Source: Rhynchosporium graminicola
Taxonomy: Eukaryota > Ascomycota > Leotiomycetes > Helotiales > Ploettnerulaceae
DNA length: 64,000 nucleotides
Direction of reading: 5' to 3'
Assembly (NCBI GenBank): GCA_900074885.1
Contig: FJUW01000018.1
Coordinates: forward strand, 255,748-319,747
The notes beneath the pieces were generated by a model, which worked only from the letters and a program-made list of their open reading frames with translations, was not told the origin of the DNA and ran no database searches. Numbering within the stretch: position 1 is the stretch's first letter; every line of letters starts with the position of its first letter. Positions 34,628-46,070 of this stretch are shown here, in pieces. Position numbers and translations under genes: made by a program.

Positions 34628-35072
34628 CAGTCTCCAGGTATTGGGGCTTTTCAAATACTCGGTGGCTGGTAGGTACAATAGAGGGAGTGATTGAATCCCC
34701 TACGGACCTAGGTAGGCTTGCTTGGTCGAACTTGTGAATGGCATGACTGGAAAAACCGAAAGTGGAAATGCAGAAGTCAACATTGCTCGAAGTGAGACAC
34801 AATCAATTGCCTCTATTGCTCCGATATAAGTGCAATGGAAGTTGTCCTCCTATTATATAAATATCTCTGTCGACGCCAAGGAGCTGTAGCTACGTCTGCG
34901 CGAGTGTAGATTGCCAGTCTGCGATCCCTTTGACGTCTCGCTCTTGTCTTGCTGGAAGGGCCGAACTGCTTGCTTGCTGGCTGGCTGTACTTGAAGGTCG
35001 GAAAATATGAACTTTAATACTGCACAGACCGGCAGTTCCTGAGCCACCACGGTACCACCAACACCACACCCA

Positions 35073-35094
35073 TTTGACTTTGACTTTGACTTTG
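35073..35094. repeat. (TTTGAC)n short array
   Basis: Three to four units of TTTGAC, in non-coding sequence upstream of PMT2. Confidence 0.8.
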
Positions 35095-35611
35095 GACGTC
35101 AAAGTCAGACCGACGGGAGCCAAGACAGTCAGAGAGCGCTTATCGAAACTCTGCTCTCCATTCCATCCCCAACGCACGGTAGACTTGAAATATTATATTA
35201 TATTATGAATTGAGAGTGCTCCTACCGAGCTTTGGGGTTAGAATGAAGTTGTCATACGGGTATACAGGTAGGTACCTTTTGTAGATAAGAAAGATGTCCG
35301 AAACTAGTGCAAGCGTTGGTTTGGGTTGGGCTGGGTTGGGTTGAGTGTGACTAGAGAACAGGACAGATATACAGGGCGGTTTCTTGCCGAGACACAACCA
35401 ATTAAATCTCCTATTTCCGAATCAAGTGTGGAAAAAAGTCGACAGAAGTTGGAAAGAGAAAAAGAATGTCGTTAAATCAAACATTGAATCAACCCCCTTT
35501 TTTGACTTTCTGTCGTAACGTGTTCTCTCGGCTAGCTCAGCCGCAAGGATCCTTGCATCGTCCGAAATAGATTCAATTGACCTTGGAGACCCCCTGAATA
35601 CCACACGCCCA

Positions 35612-35635
35612 GATCCCCATCCCCATCCCCATCCC
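35612..35635. repeat. (ATCCCC)n short array
   Basis: Four units of ATCCCC on the plus strand within the probable PMT2 promoter. Confidence 0.8.
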
Positions 35636-35953
35636 GTCCTTCATCAATCCATCTCTTCATCCGCCAGCTTCAGCCAGCACCGGAATTCCCTCGACGACTT
35701 CCTGCTGTCCTTTGATCCTTTCAATCTACTCTGCAGCTTCTTCTGCAGACATGTTATGCTTTGCCCATTAGTGCTTCATAATTCTTTTTAATACGTTCTT
35801 GACCCCATCGTTTGCGAAGCTCCGAAGCTACGCCTTCCCTCGAGCCCTCCCTCACTTTATCTGCGCGTATCTACAACATCGGTCCCGAGCCTACAACCAA
35901 AAGATCAAAGCTGCTAGGTCTGTGTACCATTTGCGCCTGCACAACCACCCAAG

Positions 35954-38383
35954 ATGGCTTCAGAGAAGGGAGCTCTTGTGTCGGGCTTAGATGCTGACAA
36001 TCGAGCCACCCGTCGGCGCAATGTGCCCTCGACTTCTGTCAACGGTGGACTTGTGGACAGAGTCGAGATTGATGATAAGAAGATACAGAAGAAAAAGGTC
36101 AGTGTTCTTGCTACGCTTGGATCGAGGATCCGATCCTAGATCCAAGCAGGAAACGCCTTTTCAAGATCAAGCTAACATTCTGCCTCGATCAGCCTGAGCA
36201 GTCATGGCTACAATTCCTGGACGAGTGGGAATTCATCATCGCTCCAGTAATCTTCACATTGTTTGCATTCTTTACCCGACTGTACAAGATCGGCCTGTCG
36301 CCAATTGTAACGTGGGATGAAGCCCAGTAAGAAGATACCATCTCAGCCTTATGAAATCCCTGACTGACGATCAATTATAGTTTTGGTAAATTCGGCTCCC
36401 ACTACATCAAACGAGAGTTCTACTTCGATGTACACCCCCCGCTTGGAAAGATGCTTGTCGGCTTGTCCGGATACATGGCTGGCTACAATGGTACCTTCGA
36501 ATTCAAATCTGGAGAGAAATACCCTGATGAGATTAACTACACCTTCATGCGAGCTTTCAACGCCTTCTTTGGAGCTGTCTGCGTGCCGGTGGCCTACTTC
36601 ACTGCCCGTGAGATGAACTTCAAGCGTCCTGCCGTTTGGTTTGTCACACTAATGGTCCTCTGCGAGAATTCCTACACCACTATCAGCAGATTCATCCTTC
36701 TCGACTCTATGCTTCTGTGCTTTACTTTCACCACAGTCTTGTGCTGGGCAAGATTTCACAGGCTCCAAACCCAGAGCTTCAGTGTCGAATGGTTCACCTG
36801 GCTCATTCTAACCGGAGTCAGTCTTGGACTCGTAGAATCTGTCAAATGGATTGGTTTCTTCGTCACTGCTATGGTCGGACTTTACACAATCGAGGATCTC
36901 TGGAACAAGTTTGGTGACACCAAGATGCCAAAGGTCGATCTTGGTGCCCATCTTGCAGCTCGGATCATTGGTTTGATTGTCATCCCACTCGCAGTCTACA
37001 TGCTCTCATTCGTCGTCCATTTCGCCATTCTCGAGAACAGCGGTCCAGGTGACGCACAGATGAGCTCCTTGTTCCAGGCCAATCTAAGAGGTACCGAGGT
37101 TGGAAAGAGTAGCCCTCTCGATATCGCATACGGTTCCCGAGCTACGATCAAGAACATGGGATACGGTGGCGGTCTTCTACACTCTCACGTCCAGACGTAC
37201 CCAGAGGGATCAGGCCAACAGCAAATTACTTGCTACCATCACAAAGATGCCAACAATGAGTGGTGGTTCTACCCCAACCGCGCCCAGCCTGACTACGATG
37301 CGGAGGCGGACCCAAAGTTTGTTGCTGATGGCGATGTTCTGCGCCTGATTCATTCCCAAACCGGACGCAACCTTCACTCCCACGAGGTCGCTGCTCCAAT
37401 CACAAAGGCCGCCAGAGAAGTATCGTGTTACGGTAACACCACTGTTGGTGACGACAAGGATCACTGGACTATGGAAGTTGTTCGAGATGTTGGTCCTGGG
37501 GACAGGTCAAAGATCAGAACCTTGACTACCTCGTTCAGACTGAAACACACAGTTCTCGGCTGCTATTTGCGTGCTGGTAACGTCAACTTGCCACAGTGGG
37601 GTTTTAAGCAGATTGAGGTCACTTGTGAAAAGGTCAACAATCCAAAGGACGTTTACACTCACTGGAACGTGGAGGCACACTGGAATGACAAGCGTAAGTC
37701 TTTAGTCGCTCAGATTTGATTGTTATTAACATTTTGTAGTCCCTGCTGCCGATGCCGGAGCATATAAATCTCCTTTCTTCCAGGACTTCATCCACTTGAA
37801 CGTGGCCATGATGACTTCGAACAACGCTTTAGTTCCTGATCCAGACAAGCAAGATGATCTCGCTTCCTCATTCTGGCAATGGCCTATCCTCAACGTCGGT
37901 CTTCGTATGTGTGGCTGGGACGATTCAATCGTCAAATATTTCCTTCTCGGCAACCCACTTGTTTATTGGGGGTCAACTGCATCACTTGGCGCCATTTTTC
38001 TTCTGGTCCTCTGGTATCTCGTCAGATGGCAACGCGGATATACTGAGCTCAAGCAATGGGATATCGATCAGATCCGCTACGCTGGTCTTTACCCGGTTCT
38101 TGGCTGGTTCCTTCATTACATCCCTTTCGTCTCTATGGGACGTGTCACCTACGTTCATCATTACTACCCAGCCCTTTACTTCGCAATCCTCGTTTTCGGG
38201 TTCATGGTGGACTGGATGACGAGATCTCAGAGAAGAAGCATCCAGTATGCTGTTTATGGTGTGCTGTATGTTGTTACCATCGGCCTTTATATCTTCTTCA
38301 TGCCAATCAGCTGGGGGATGGTCGGACCAAATAAGAACTACAGCTACATGAAATGGTTCGAGTCGTGGAGAGTTACGGACTAA
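35954..38383 (+). CDS. pmt2: Dolichyl-phosphate-mannose-protein O-mannosyltransferase, PMT2 type
   Basis: Four exons, 35954-36097, 36193-36326, 36381-37693 and 37740-38383, give 744 residues, the usual length of fungal Pmt2. The first luminal loop carries VTWDEAHFGKFGSHYIKREF with the Asp-Glu pair needed for catalysis, assembled across intron 2, followed by FDVHPPLGKML. Multiple transmembrane helices flank three MIR repeats in the central luminal domain (about 330-520), where LLHSHVQTYPEG and NLHSHEVAAP are typical. The C-terminal membrane part includes LGNPLVYWGS, FVSMGRVTYVHHYYPALYFA and WFESWRVTD. The enzyme moves mannose from dolichyl-phosphate-mannose to Ser/Thr of proteins in the ER lumen, usually as a Pmt1-Pmt2 dimer, and is generally essential for wall integrity in filamentous fungi. 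HFGKFGSHY favours PMT2 over PMT1 or PMT4. Confidence 0.95.
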
Positions 38384-39112
38384 TTGAAGATGCTACGACT
38401 TCGAAATTAAAGCACCGGGAGGAAAGGAACGCAGATGGAGGAAACTGCATTGTGACGAATAGAGACGTCGATGGTTCTTCACTCAAGGAAGACCTAATAC
38501 GCAAAGTAAGGGACTGGCGAAAAATGGAGGTGATTTCCTTCAGTTGTGTCATCGATGTCACATCTTTTCATTTGTTCTCTAAATGTTGTGGATGAAAACT
38601 CGGGAAGTTAGGATTGGATTTGTGGCTTATGGTAAATGGCGCCATAGGCTGACTTATTTACAAAACTCCTAATCTGTGTACAACAATGTCATGGCTTTTT
38701 CCCTCCAATGCTGTGTGAGACGTTGACCAGATGGAACCCTTAGGGCAAGTAGTGGCCTCCTCCTCTGCGCTCAAATCGAGCTCGAGCTCCGTTCCCTTCT
38801 TACTCGCCAGATTGCTTGGCCGCTCTTCTAAGCAAGACGATCCGATCCATCCTCAACCGTTTCCCGGCAGTGGAAACGACGCCCGATTGACTTTCAAAGA
38901 ATCTTTGACTTTGTAGGTAATACATAGACTGACGTTCGTGAGATAGCGGAGAACATGTGATTATCAACACAGTTGTAGATAGGCACAATTGCAGCGAAGA
39001 AGTCAAGCAGTATGGATGTAGGTAGGTATGTGCATTGCTCAATCTACTGAATACAGCAATTTATACCCGGGTATATCTATCTATCGCTCGCAAAGGAATC
39101 GCACGTCGCTAC
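38384..39112. other. Intergenic between convergent pmt2 and rna1
   Basis: About 0.7 kb holding the two 3' ends. No gene recognised. The pmt2 frame-shadow continuing to 38595 is not a separate gene. Confidence 0.6.
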
Positions 39113-40427
39113 TCAGATCTCAGTCTTCTTTAGCTCAGCAGCCAAAGCATCAACATCCTTATCCTGCTTCTGCGCAACCGGTTCCTCCTGAGCCTCCTGA
39201 GCCTCCTCAACAAGTTTCTCCCTCCTCGCATCGTCCTCCTCTGCGTCTTCCTCTTCCTCGTCTTCCTCCTCGTCTTCCTCGTCATCATCATCTAGATCAG
39301 ACAGACTGTCCAGACCCCAGTCATCTTCAACCACGACAACACCAGCAAGTTTTTCTTTCCGCTCATCTAGCAACTCCCGGAGCTTCATCAGCGAGATATC
39401 TTCTTCTGAGAATTTGTTGCCGTTTAACTCGACCTTCTTCAGAGCTGGTAAACCGTCTTTAGCTGCCAAAGCGAAGGCTTCGAGACCTTTGGCGGTGATG
39501 TCGTTGTATTGCAATCTCAAAAGCTCCAATTTCTTGTTCTGGCCCTTTCCGAGAGCGTTTGCGAAGAGGACTCCTCCTCTAGCACCCAGCAACGAGTCTC
39601 CGATTCCGAGTTCTTGTACTTCAGTCCAACCTGGAGCGACACTTGCCAGAGCTCTGGCGCCGAGAATCGTGAAAGTATTGTCCTGCAGATCAAGGACTTT
39701 TATGCCTTTCGCGTGCCTTAAGCCGTCTGTGATAAGATGCGAGATACCTTCTTGTCGAATACCATTTTGTACCATCTTGACCTCCTTAACGCCGGTATGT
39801 AGGCTGTAAGCCTTCGCCCAGGCGGTCATGCTGCCATTTTCTAGACGATTCCGTCCGCAGATCACGGTCTCGAGGAATGGGACTTCCTTCCCTGCTTTGC
39901 GGGCCTCTTCCTTTTTGGCGTGGAGGGCAGAGAGGGCGTCTGCGATCAATATACCAGCGTGCGGACCGAGTCCGTTATTATTGAGGATGAGATGTTGAAG
40001 TGGGACATGCGAGGAGAGGAAAGCGACAAGTGGAGCCTGGGTGTTAAGACCGAAGGCGTTATCGTTCAGGTTGATGGTGTGTAGTTTTGGAAGGGTGAGT
40101 AGTGCCTCGAGGAGGGAAGAGAGGGCTTGAGGGATCTCGTTGAGCAGGCGCCCAGTGAATATATCTGCCAGGTTGGCAATCTAAGACAGTATCAGCAAAT
40201 ATACCTAAATACTTTCAAGATATGAAGGACTTCACCTGTAGGTTCTTCTTCGTCTGCAAAACTTCCCCCAGAACTTTGCAAGCCTCTACACCCAAAGTGT
40301 TGCCTTGAAGTCGAATCTCCTCGATATCATTCGCTCTCAAAGCCTTAATGTGCGCCTCGACATCCGCTGCAGAATCAAGCTTTAGACCCTTTCCTTCGAG
40401 CGAGAAAAGCTTTGTATTCATTGCCAT
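39113..40427 (-). CDS. rna1: Ran GTPase-activating protein (RanGAP, Rna1)
   Basis: Minus strand, two exons: 40427-40236 and 40180-39113, giving 419 residues. The N-terminus FSLEGKGLKLDSAADVEAHI and IQGNTLGVEACKVLGEVL-like text opens a leucine-rich-repeat domain. Characteristic RanGAP phrases are DIFTGRLLNEIPQAL, HLILNNNGLGPHAG, FLETVICGRNRLENGSM (containing the Asn-Arg region of the arginine residue discussed for GAP action), VKMVQNGIRQEGISHLI and LRLQYNDITAKGLEAF. The C-terminal 80 residues include a long Asp/Glu run, as in yeast and S. pombe Rna1. It stimulates GTP hydrolysis by Ran in the cytoplasm and so sets the direction of nuclear transport. The start codon has a downstream in-frame Met two codons on. 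Cox17 starts 332 bp away on the other strand, sharing the promoter region. Confidence 0.94.
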
Positions 40428-40759
40428 ACTGTCAGTGTGTTCTGAGAAACCTATCGCGAATTTATGTAATGTTTATTGTCTCTCAGCAGCTGCCAGCAAA
40501 GAAGTTGTTGTTGCTCGGCGGGGTTTGGGAGGTGGGATTGATATCAATAAAGCTAAAAAGCACAAGCAAGCCAGCCAGCCCGCTTAATGCTCGGGCCGCC
40601 GTGGCAATGAAAGGCCGATGCGGCCGCCCCGTGCTTAATTGATTATGATGATTTGGGTTCACTTACATGTTACAAACTCGCCAGAATACCATCTTCTACA
40701 CCAAACATCTCTTCATGTACTACTACCAAAGTCTCCAAGCCGCAGACCAATCCCACAAA
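40428..40759. promoter_or_regulatory. Shared divergent promoter of rna1 and cox17
   Basis: The 332 bp between the two start codons must contain both promoters. No factor-binding site can be named with confidence. Part of it reads open in short frames that look like chance. Confidence 0.5.
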
Positions 40760-41107
40760 ATGGCATCCAACGCAATCTCAATGCGTACGTTCGCCTTCCA
40801 ATTTCTTACAATATGCCTCAGCTAACAGATCACTTACAGCTTCAACCGCCACCAGCGGAAACCTAGGAGCAGATCTCAAGAGCTCTTCCGACGCCGCAAA
40901 GCCCAAGGTACGCCGCCACATCGTCAATTGGACTTCGTAATAGTTTTCTGATGTGAATAATAGCCGTGCTGTGTTTGTAAAGACGAGAAGGCGACGCGCG
41001 ACGAGTGTATGCTGTTTAGTAATGCGAAGGATCCTCAGAAAGACTGCGCGACTACGATTGATAAATACAAGAGTTGTATGGCAGGTTTTGGCTTCAACCT
41101 TCCTTGA
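40760..41107 (+). CDS. cox17: Cytochrome c oxidase copper chaperone Cox17
   Basis: Three exons, 40760-40784, 40840-40907 and 40964-41107, give 78 residues; no exon is long enough to be seen as an ORF. The copper-binding motif KPCCVC (Cys33, Cys34, Cys36) opens exon 3. A twin CX9C pattern follows: Cys36 with Cys46 and Cys59 with Cys69, ending GFGFNLP. These are defining features of Cox17. The protein lies in the mitochondrial intermembrane space, is oxidised by the Mia40 route, and passes copper to Sco1 and Cox11 for assembly of complex IV. The N-terminal 30 residues are Ser/Ala-rich and variable. Start context AAAATGG is good. The gene is divergent from rna1 and convergent with sec10. Confidence 0.95.
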
Positions 41108-41455
41108 GAGATCGAAGATTGTATGCAGGGTTCTGGAACTGGGTTGGGTTTGTATATTATAGGAAAATCAGGGACTCGCATTGCTGGGGCGCATGGGAAA
41201 TGGTGTACATTTAATGGAACTGGTATACCAAAATCACAACTCAAAAGAAAGAAAGGGGATGAAATTTCTGTGCAATGTTATTCTAGAACTCGAGGCTTCA
41301 GAAGCAGGAACTTAAGAATTGTACAAAAAGCAATCTACAGTCCGAAGATGCTCCATTTCAACTATACATCGCTCATTGTAGTTTTGTGTCGCTTTTGACA
41401 GAATCATACACTCCTAGCTTCCCAAACGCCTCAACATGTGACTCCAAAAATGGTA
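41108..41455. other. Intergenic between convergent cox17 and sec10
   Basis: About 350 bp containing both 3' untranslated regions. The open frame at 41123-41398 is not recognisable. Confidence 0.6.
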
Positions 41456-44083
41456 TCATTGTCCAGCAAGCACGCTCTGAACTCCCACAGTTCCTGAATC
41501 ATCCCGCTTCAATATAAAAGCCCTGAAATCAGCCTTCTGCAACTTCTTCGATGCACCACCCGATGCGAAAGTTCTCGACCGTTCACGAAGAGCCTCAGGC
41601 CCAATAATGAACAGATTTCCAATTTCGCTCAGTACCTCGACGCTTCCTTCGCTGTCTTTAGTCAGAGGCCAATCTTTCAATGTCGAGACGTATTTTGAAA
41701 TGTCTTTCGTAACCATTAGCGCTCCTGTGGCGTTGACCTGAAACTTCTTGAAATGTTCGAATAGTAAATCTCGTACACTCAATGCGAGCTCGCAGCTGAA
41801 TACTTCTAGATTCACTCCATCGATGGCTTGCGCGGCGAGGGTGGCGACCCGGCTGAGAAAAGTGCATATCGACTGGCATGTTGCCGATTGCAACATCTCC
41901 AGATACCTTCCTCCGTCAAGGTCGCTATCTTTTGGTCTAAAATCCACTTTCTTTTGGGATGCGAGTAATTTGGTGACCCAGTTCAAAACTACAGTGATTG
42001 TACTTCGCATTATATTGTTGGTCTTAGATTCGATTCCCTCTACCCCTGCTTTGGTTTGGTTCTCCATACTGCGCCGTACCGTGGTGTTCGATTCCGCAAG
42101 TCGTATTAGAACAGTGTTGATGAACCGTGACATGATATTTGTGATCGTTATTGCGGGCTGTAGTGAAGGGAGATAGGCCAGATCGGGCTCGGTTTTTGCC
42201 GATTCTTGTGCGGTTGCTTGATCGGCAGCAGCATCGAGAGTGGTCTCGATATAAACTTGGCCCATACTTGTCAAGAGAAGATTCAGTAATGCCGACACAT
42301 CCTTAGGAGTATCACTGCCACTACCCAGCTCTAGAGCTCTGCGGACGCCCTCGGCTAACCACTTTAGCATCCTCTTGGCATTCGGGATGCTCAGAACTCC
42401 ATCTTCGTCTGTGACTTCGATTTCGTTCTTGTTCTTGTCCGTGTCGCGAAGTCCAGCAACCCGCAACATCATTGCCTTCTGAGTTGGGGTCAATTCAGAC
42501 GAATCGAGACGGTTGATGTAGCTATCCTTGGCCGATGAGAGTAGCTGTGTACCCTGCTGTGCCAGTGAGGCCATGAATCCTGTAGGAACCTTCTTCCTCC
42601 GGGAGTGATATATAGTATACTTGAAAAGAAGAGAGGAGTACAGCTCCTCTAAGCTTTTCCGCTCGCGATCAATATAGGAGTTGCCAACAAGATATGGGAC
42701 GAAGAGCTCGTCTAGTTGCTGATCCAAGCTGAGCGCCGTCTGTGCTGAGCAGACATCAGGATGCTCTGTCAACCCATGTGCTTTCAGATCCTCAATCAGA
42801 TTGTTGATGTAGCTTCTCGATGCATGTAATGACCGTAGAAATGCCAGTGAAGATATGGTATCTGCCTTCTCTAAGACCATTTCGAGCCGTTGTTGTATGG
42901 ATTGTTGGAATATCCTCTGGATGAACTTGGTTAGGACGACCTCGTAGTAAGGAAAAGCCCGCTTAATGATGAACGATTCATCCTGCATAACCACCCTGAT
43001 CTCATCTATCAGGGATTGAAGACTCGGTTCTATCCCTGGCGGGTCAGAATCCGGATCCGCAAGCTTTTCCCAAGTCTCATTGTCAGTTGTTACTTCATCA
43101 GTGATCAGTTGACTCCTGTCGATGAAAAATTGATGCTGGTTGACGAAAAGTGCAACCACACTCGAACCACCATTGAAATCATGAAGAACCTTAGCACATT
43201 CCAGCATATCGTCGAAATTCTGCCTCCGGTAGCTGTCATCGAATTGCTTCAGCAGATCTTTCTCCAGAGTTTCCGAGAACTTCTCAATGATCTCCCTCGT
43301 ATTATGACCTCTAGATCCGACAACTCCATTGGAAACTCCATTGGTCTTCTTCGCTCCATTCGTCTGAGACCATGATGACGGGTCGAGCCTCTGGCTCATC
43401 CTCATAAGCTGCCTAGCAATAATCGCGGATCGCACTTTATTCTCTCCGCTGCCTTGTCTCCTTATCATTTCTTCAAGCGATGTGAGTTGACCCATTTCAC
43501 TAACTTCCAGCCAACATTGTATCAAGAAAGTTGCGTCCAGCGCTTTCCTCCTCTGCTTGTCCAGATCCTCGAGTCGTTCCCCAATTTGTACCGCCACATT
43601 ACCACCTCCATCTGGTCGCCCATTTCTATCATTCCCATTGGCTCCGTTGGATCCATTGAGAGACGAGTCGAGAGTCTCGAAGGAGTCTATAGACTGGTCC
43701 AATTTCCTGCCTAATGTTTCCAATGTCTGGTCGTGTTGTATCTCGGCGCGCCTTACAGACGTGAGAAGGTCGGTCTCCTTCTCTCCCAACTCATCTGATA
43801 AGCCCGCAAGCTGGGACAAAGCATCTGCGAGAGTTAGCAGGCGCCTCACAATTGTTTTGACTGTGGTCTTACTCTCAAAGGTCCTGATCAGTGGTTTTGA
43901 GTCGAATGCTTGTTGCGCAGGTCCAGATCGCCGGTTTACAGGGACCGCGCTTTCGGACAAATCCTCAATAAAGTCCCTGACAATGAAATCCTTGTTCGAG
44001 AAGTTCTCGAGAGTAAAGCTGGGTCCTTTTGGGAATATGGACCTTGCGCTTCCCCCACCGGTGCCGTTCAGGGAGGAAGACAT
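41456..44083 (-). CDS. sec10: Exocyst complex component Sec10
   Basis: One uninterrupted exon on the minus strand gives 875 residues. The beginning, IFPKGPSFTLENFSNKDFIV, with FIEDLSESAVPVNRRSGP soon after, matches the N-terminus of fungal Sec10. A heptad-rich coiled-coil section follows (about 85-150), then the long helical CATCHR-type body: IRVVMQDESFIIKRAFPYYE, YINNLIEDLKAHGLTEHP and, near the C-terminus, ELALSVRDLLFEHFKKFQVN. Length agrees with the family (about 800-900). Sec10 links Sec15 with Sec5, Exo70 and Exo84 within the exocyst, which tethers secretory vesicles to the plasma membrane at hyphal tips. The ATG lies 14 codons before the conserved start of the family and no upstream in-frame ATG fits better. 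Being intronless is notable among the spliced neighbours. Confidence 0.92.
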   Translation of the reverse strand: MSSSLNGTGGGSARSIFPKGPSFTLENFSNKDFIVRDFIEDLSESAVPVNRRSGPAQQAFDSKPLIRTFESKTTVKTIVRRLLTLADALSQLAGLSDELGEKETDLLTSVRRAEIQHDQTLETLGRKLDQSIDSFETLDSSLNGSNGANGNDRNGRPDGGGNVAVQIGERLEDLDKQRRKALDATFLIQCWLEVSEMGQLTSLEEMIRRQGSGENKVRSAIIARQLMRMSQRLDPSSWSQTNGAKKTNGVSNGVVGSRGHNTREIIEKFSETLEKDLLKQFDDSYRRQNFDDMLECAKVLHDFNGGSSVVALFVNQHQFFIDRSQLITDEVTTDNETWEKLADPDSDPPGIEPSLQSLIDEIRVVMQDESFIIKRAFPYYEVVLTKFIQRIFQQSIQQRLEMVLEKADTISSLAFLRSLHASRSYINNLIEDLKAHGLTEHPDVCSAQTALSLDQQLDELFVPYLVGNSYIDRERKSLEELYSSLLFKYTIYHSRRKKVPTGFMASLAQQGTQLLSSAKDSYINRLDSSELTPTQKAMMLRVAGLRDTDKNKNEIEVTDEDGVLSIPNAKRMLKWLAEGVRRALELGSGSDTPKDVSALLNLLLTSMGQVYIETTLDAAADQATAQESAKTEPDLAYLPSLQPAITITNIMSRFINTVLIRLAESNTTVRRSMENQTKAGVEGIESKTNNIMRSTITVVLNWVTKLLASQKKVDFRPKDSDLDGGRYLEMLQSATCQSICTFLSRVATLAAQAIDGVNLEVFSCELALSVRDLLFEHFKKFQVNATGALMVTKDISKYVSTLKDWPLTKDSEGSVEVLSEIGNLFIIGPEALRERSRTFASGGASKKLQKADFRAFILKRDDSGTVGVQSVLAGQ

Positions 44084-45032
44084 TGGGTGGTGTAAATGTT
44101 AACTCTTGTGAGCCTCGAATAGCTGTATACTACATTGAGGCCTGTAATAACTCGTAGCTCCTTGGAATTTGGGATCGTGTCGGTGTATGCTGAGCTGTGC
44201 ATGTTCTTGTTTTGATTCTCAGCTTGCGAGGCAGCGATGACAAGCTCCAGGTCACGCCAAGAAGCGTGGCCTTGCAGTTGCCGAGCTGCTGCAGCCTTCT
44301 TAGGTATTATACAATATTTATAGTTATAATCTGCATTGTTGGAATAACATCCTCCAATTTGCGAACGACAATTCAGCTTGGAAGAACTTCTTTTTTGAAG
44401 GACTCAGCATGTTATATAGTATATTAATGTCATATTTCTAAGGTCTTGGAGTATATAATATGCTAATATACAGCTTGCTACATATTCCAATTGTGATAAG
44501 CCACAGATTATGCATCTCCAAGCTATTTATCAATCCATCGAAAAGAGTATATGAGGACTACTTCTTCTCTCTTCTTACTCTCTTAAGAGATCGCATTCAC
44601 GTCATATATGTACGAAACCACCTTACATCAGCTGTTAAAGACGTAATATCTTCCTACAACTTACAAATGAGTAGATCGTGGCTTAGAAAATAACATATCC
44701 GTGGGATATCACAAAGTCGATAGACTCTCTCGAATTTCGAGTAAATCAACGTCCTCCTGTCTCCACCTCCTATAACCTAACAAGGTTCAATCGCTATATA
44801 GTAACGACATAGGTAACTGATTATTAATAAAAGCAGGACAAGTTTGGAGATTTATTCTCAAGGTGCATGCGCAACTGTTAACGAAGCAGAAGAAACAAAG
44901 AAATGAGCAGCGTGCTGTTCTTGCTAGCCCGAGTTCTGACTCGAGGTGTCAAGAGCAGACGACCATCAACTACATACAGCAGGCACTCATTCTCAGATTC
45001 CGAGATTCATTGTTCACAGATGCAAAAAGGGT
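44084..45032. other. Intergenic, sec10 promoter side; no gene recognised
   Basis: About 0.95 kb, AT-rich from about 44300 to 44860. Short plus-strand frames only. It ends at the 3' end of the tRNA gene. Confidence 0.6.
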
Positions 45033-45117
45033 TGCCCAACCTAGGAATCGAACCTAGGATCTTCTCATGGCGTCAAATCAATACGAGTGAGACGCAATAC
45101 CACTATGCCAGTCGGGC
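45033..45117 (-). tRNA. tRNA-Thr, anticodon CGT, with 13-nt intron
   Basis: On the minus strand the acceptor GCCCGAC pairs with GTTGGGC (two G-T pairs allowed), followed by discriminator A. The anticodon stem is TCTCA/TGAGA. The loop is C-T-CGT-A and then a 13-nt insertion (TTGATTTGACGCC) before the last loop base, the standard place of eukaryotic tRNA introns after position 37. The T arm is CTAGG-TTCGATT-CCTAG. Total 85 nt equals a 72-nt tRNA plus intron. A run of five T lies a few bases after the 3' end, the usual RNA polymerase III stop. Anticodon CGT reads the threonine codon ACG. Confidence 0.92.
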
Positions 45118-45610
45118 ATGACCTTGGTAAGAGGGTGCGGATCGTCACCTTAATTTCAACCACTAATCTGGACTCTGAACTCTTCGATTGTTGATATCAA
45201 GGATAAATCGGATGATATGTTGAAGCTTTTCGGAAATACTTTACGAGCTTTATTATTTGCACGAGATCGGAGCTCGGTATCTTTGATTTCCCTGTCTTTC
45301 TTACTGGACATGAAAGAGTCTGAGCACATGGGAGTGGTGATATAAAGCTGCGATTTTTTCCTATTTCTCGGGTTTGAAAAATGTATTGCTTAATAGAGAA
45401 TTTTGAAATATTTCGGGTTATTAATTATGTTGTGGTGTGGTGATTCTGGACTACACACTCAACTCGTCTGAAATTGACGTTACAGCTCTGTCAAATTATA
45501 TTATAACATTAGTAGCATTCCAGAACCAAATCGGGAAGTTCTGTGTGTTTGCCTTGCAGATTCGGAATGAACATGTAAATACAATACAAGCATAGTCCGT
45601 CTCTTTGAAA

Positions 45611-46070
45611 GAAGCATCTTTACATGAAACGGTCTTTATCCGAAGGTCTTTCCATGAAGTGCTTCTAATCATACTACTAAGGACGGAGAAATAACGTAGA
45701 AGTAGAGCTAGTAATAGATACATGCTGAATTTATCGCTGGACTAAAATGCTATCCAAGTATCCTTTACTACATCCACTCTCCCCTATGCCATCTTTGCTT
45801 GCTCGATATGTGGGTAGAGTATCTTCATAAGGAGCTTCCTCGACCGAAGCTTCTTCATCCGAGACGTCTCTGCCCGAAAGGTTTTCCCAAGTGGGTTTGA
45901 TCAAGTTATCGAGGGCTGAGAAAAAGATGGAAGTAGAGCTAGTAGCAAATGCACACTGAATTCAGCCTTGGCCTAATATCGCTATGTACGTATTCCTCAC
46001 TACTTCCACTCTGCCCCATCACCATATGATTTATTCTCGGCTGCTCGATATTTGCGTATTTGGGTATCTT
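45611..46070. repeat. Two diverged tandem units of about 215-226 bp
   Basis: Unit 1 (45611-45825) and unit 2 (45845-46070) align along their whole length. Shared landmarks are GAAGTAGAGCTAGTA (45700s and 45930s), the CACTCT/CCCC block and TGCTCGATAT followed by GGTA...GTATCTT. Similarity by eye is roughly 65-75 percent with small indels. Neither unit has an open frame of note. It may be an old non-autonomous repeat or a local duplication. Confidence 0.7.

Larger units (their letters stand above)
32994..35953. other. Intergenic stretch of 3.0 kb with many short tandem repeats
   Basis: No gene recognised. The first half of the plus strand (33350-34000) is pyrimidine-rich and 34130-34400 is purine-rich. 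Several microsatellites are listed separately. The last few hundred bases should contain the PMT2 promoter and leader. Confidence 0.6.
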
